A DNA stretch of 64,000 nt from contig NZ_BBQM01000015.1 of NCBI RefSeq assembly GCF_000876015.1, positions 248,001 through 312,000 on the forward strand. The letters run 5' to 3'. The notes beneath the pieces were generated by a model. The model was not told the origin of the DNA. It did no database searches and saw only the letters and a program-made list of their open reading frames with translations. The translations under genes were made by a program, and so were the position numbers. Position 1 is the stretch's first letter. Each line of letters begins with the position of its first letter. The DNA is from Cupriavidus basilensis. Its GTDB lineage: Bacteria; Pseudomonadota; Gammaproteobacteria; Burkholderiales; Burkholderiaceae. Positions 63,942 to 64,000 of the stretch are shown here, piece after piece.

Positions 63942-64000
63942 GGCAGTGGATCCTCTGGTTTTGTACGGCGTTGGCAGGAAGGGATCGTGGTCGCGGCCGG

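Overview
The window is very GC-rich (roughly 70%) chromosomal DNA with dense, short-spaced operons. It carries a large LysR repertoire, two tripartite-tricarboxylate (Bug/TctC) receptor proteins, a DUF3331 gene and a MexEF-OprN-like pump. This combination points to a betaproteobacterium of the order Burkholderiales, most like Cupriavidus or Burkholderia; that assignment is inference from gene content. No insertion sequence, CRISPR array, rRNA operon or replication origin was recognised. The only RNA gene called with confidence is an initiator tRNA-fMet at 45254-45329.

Layout. 1-2911: a truncated ClC channel, DUF3331 and AraC genes. 2951-7880: a formate-dehydrogenase-type molybdoenzyme locus (fdhD and bestrophin on minus, a YdeP-type molybdopterin oxidoreductase and a nitrate-reductase-associated protein on plus). 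7908-13503: a dicarboxylate transporter divergent from a three-gene operon coding for an iron-sulfur protein, a fumarate-reductase-like flavoprotein and a NuoF-like NADH dehydrogenase module. 13522-24923: LysR/SDR, an HdeD-like fusion protein, LysR, ChaC, and an RND efflux operon. 25112-37591: two MFS transporters, MlaA, a gamma-glutamyltransferase lipoprotein, a chemoreceptor without a sensor domain, RcnB, HiPIP, a MarR-like regulator and an aldo/keto reductase. 37907-38925: a low-GC amidase plus exported Cys-rich partner, probably a toxin/immunity pair acquired by transfer. 38979-45140: LysR divergent from a Bug receptor, an aconitase-family large and small subunit, an aminotransferase and an RraA-type aldolase, which together look like a catabolic route for an unusual branched C5-C6 dicarboxylate or amino acid. 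45254-48736: tRNA-fMet, a small winged-helix protein, Xni, an HpaI-type aldolase and an exported methyltransferase. 49029-53789: rhodanese, serine acetyltransferase, XRE regulator, a family 2A encapsulin shell protein and a cysteine desulfurase with a long disordered cargo-loading N-terminus. 54051-58610: ferredoxin-NADP reductase, a small membrane protein, an SsuD-like monooxygenase, a Tat-exported SsuA-like protein and a second Bug receptor. 58931-63941: LysR and a 2-aminoethylphosphonate/iron-type ABC transporter with a fused permease.

The most notable system is the encapsulin sulfur compartment at 49029-53789. A virus-derived (HK97-fold) shell would enclose a cysteine desulfurase. Serine acetyltransferase would feed cysteine synthesis and rhodanese would handle the released sulfur. 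A sulfonate-scavenging gene pair lies just downstream and shares a 9-bp promoter-region sequence with the rhodanese gene. Second in interest are the NADH-linked fumarate-reductase-like operon, the Bug/aconitase/aminotransferase/RraA cluster, the amidase/immunity pair, and an unannotated structured minus-strand RNA candidate at 26710-26870.
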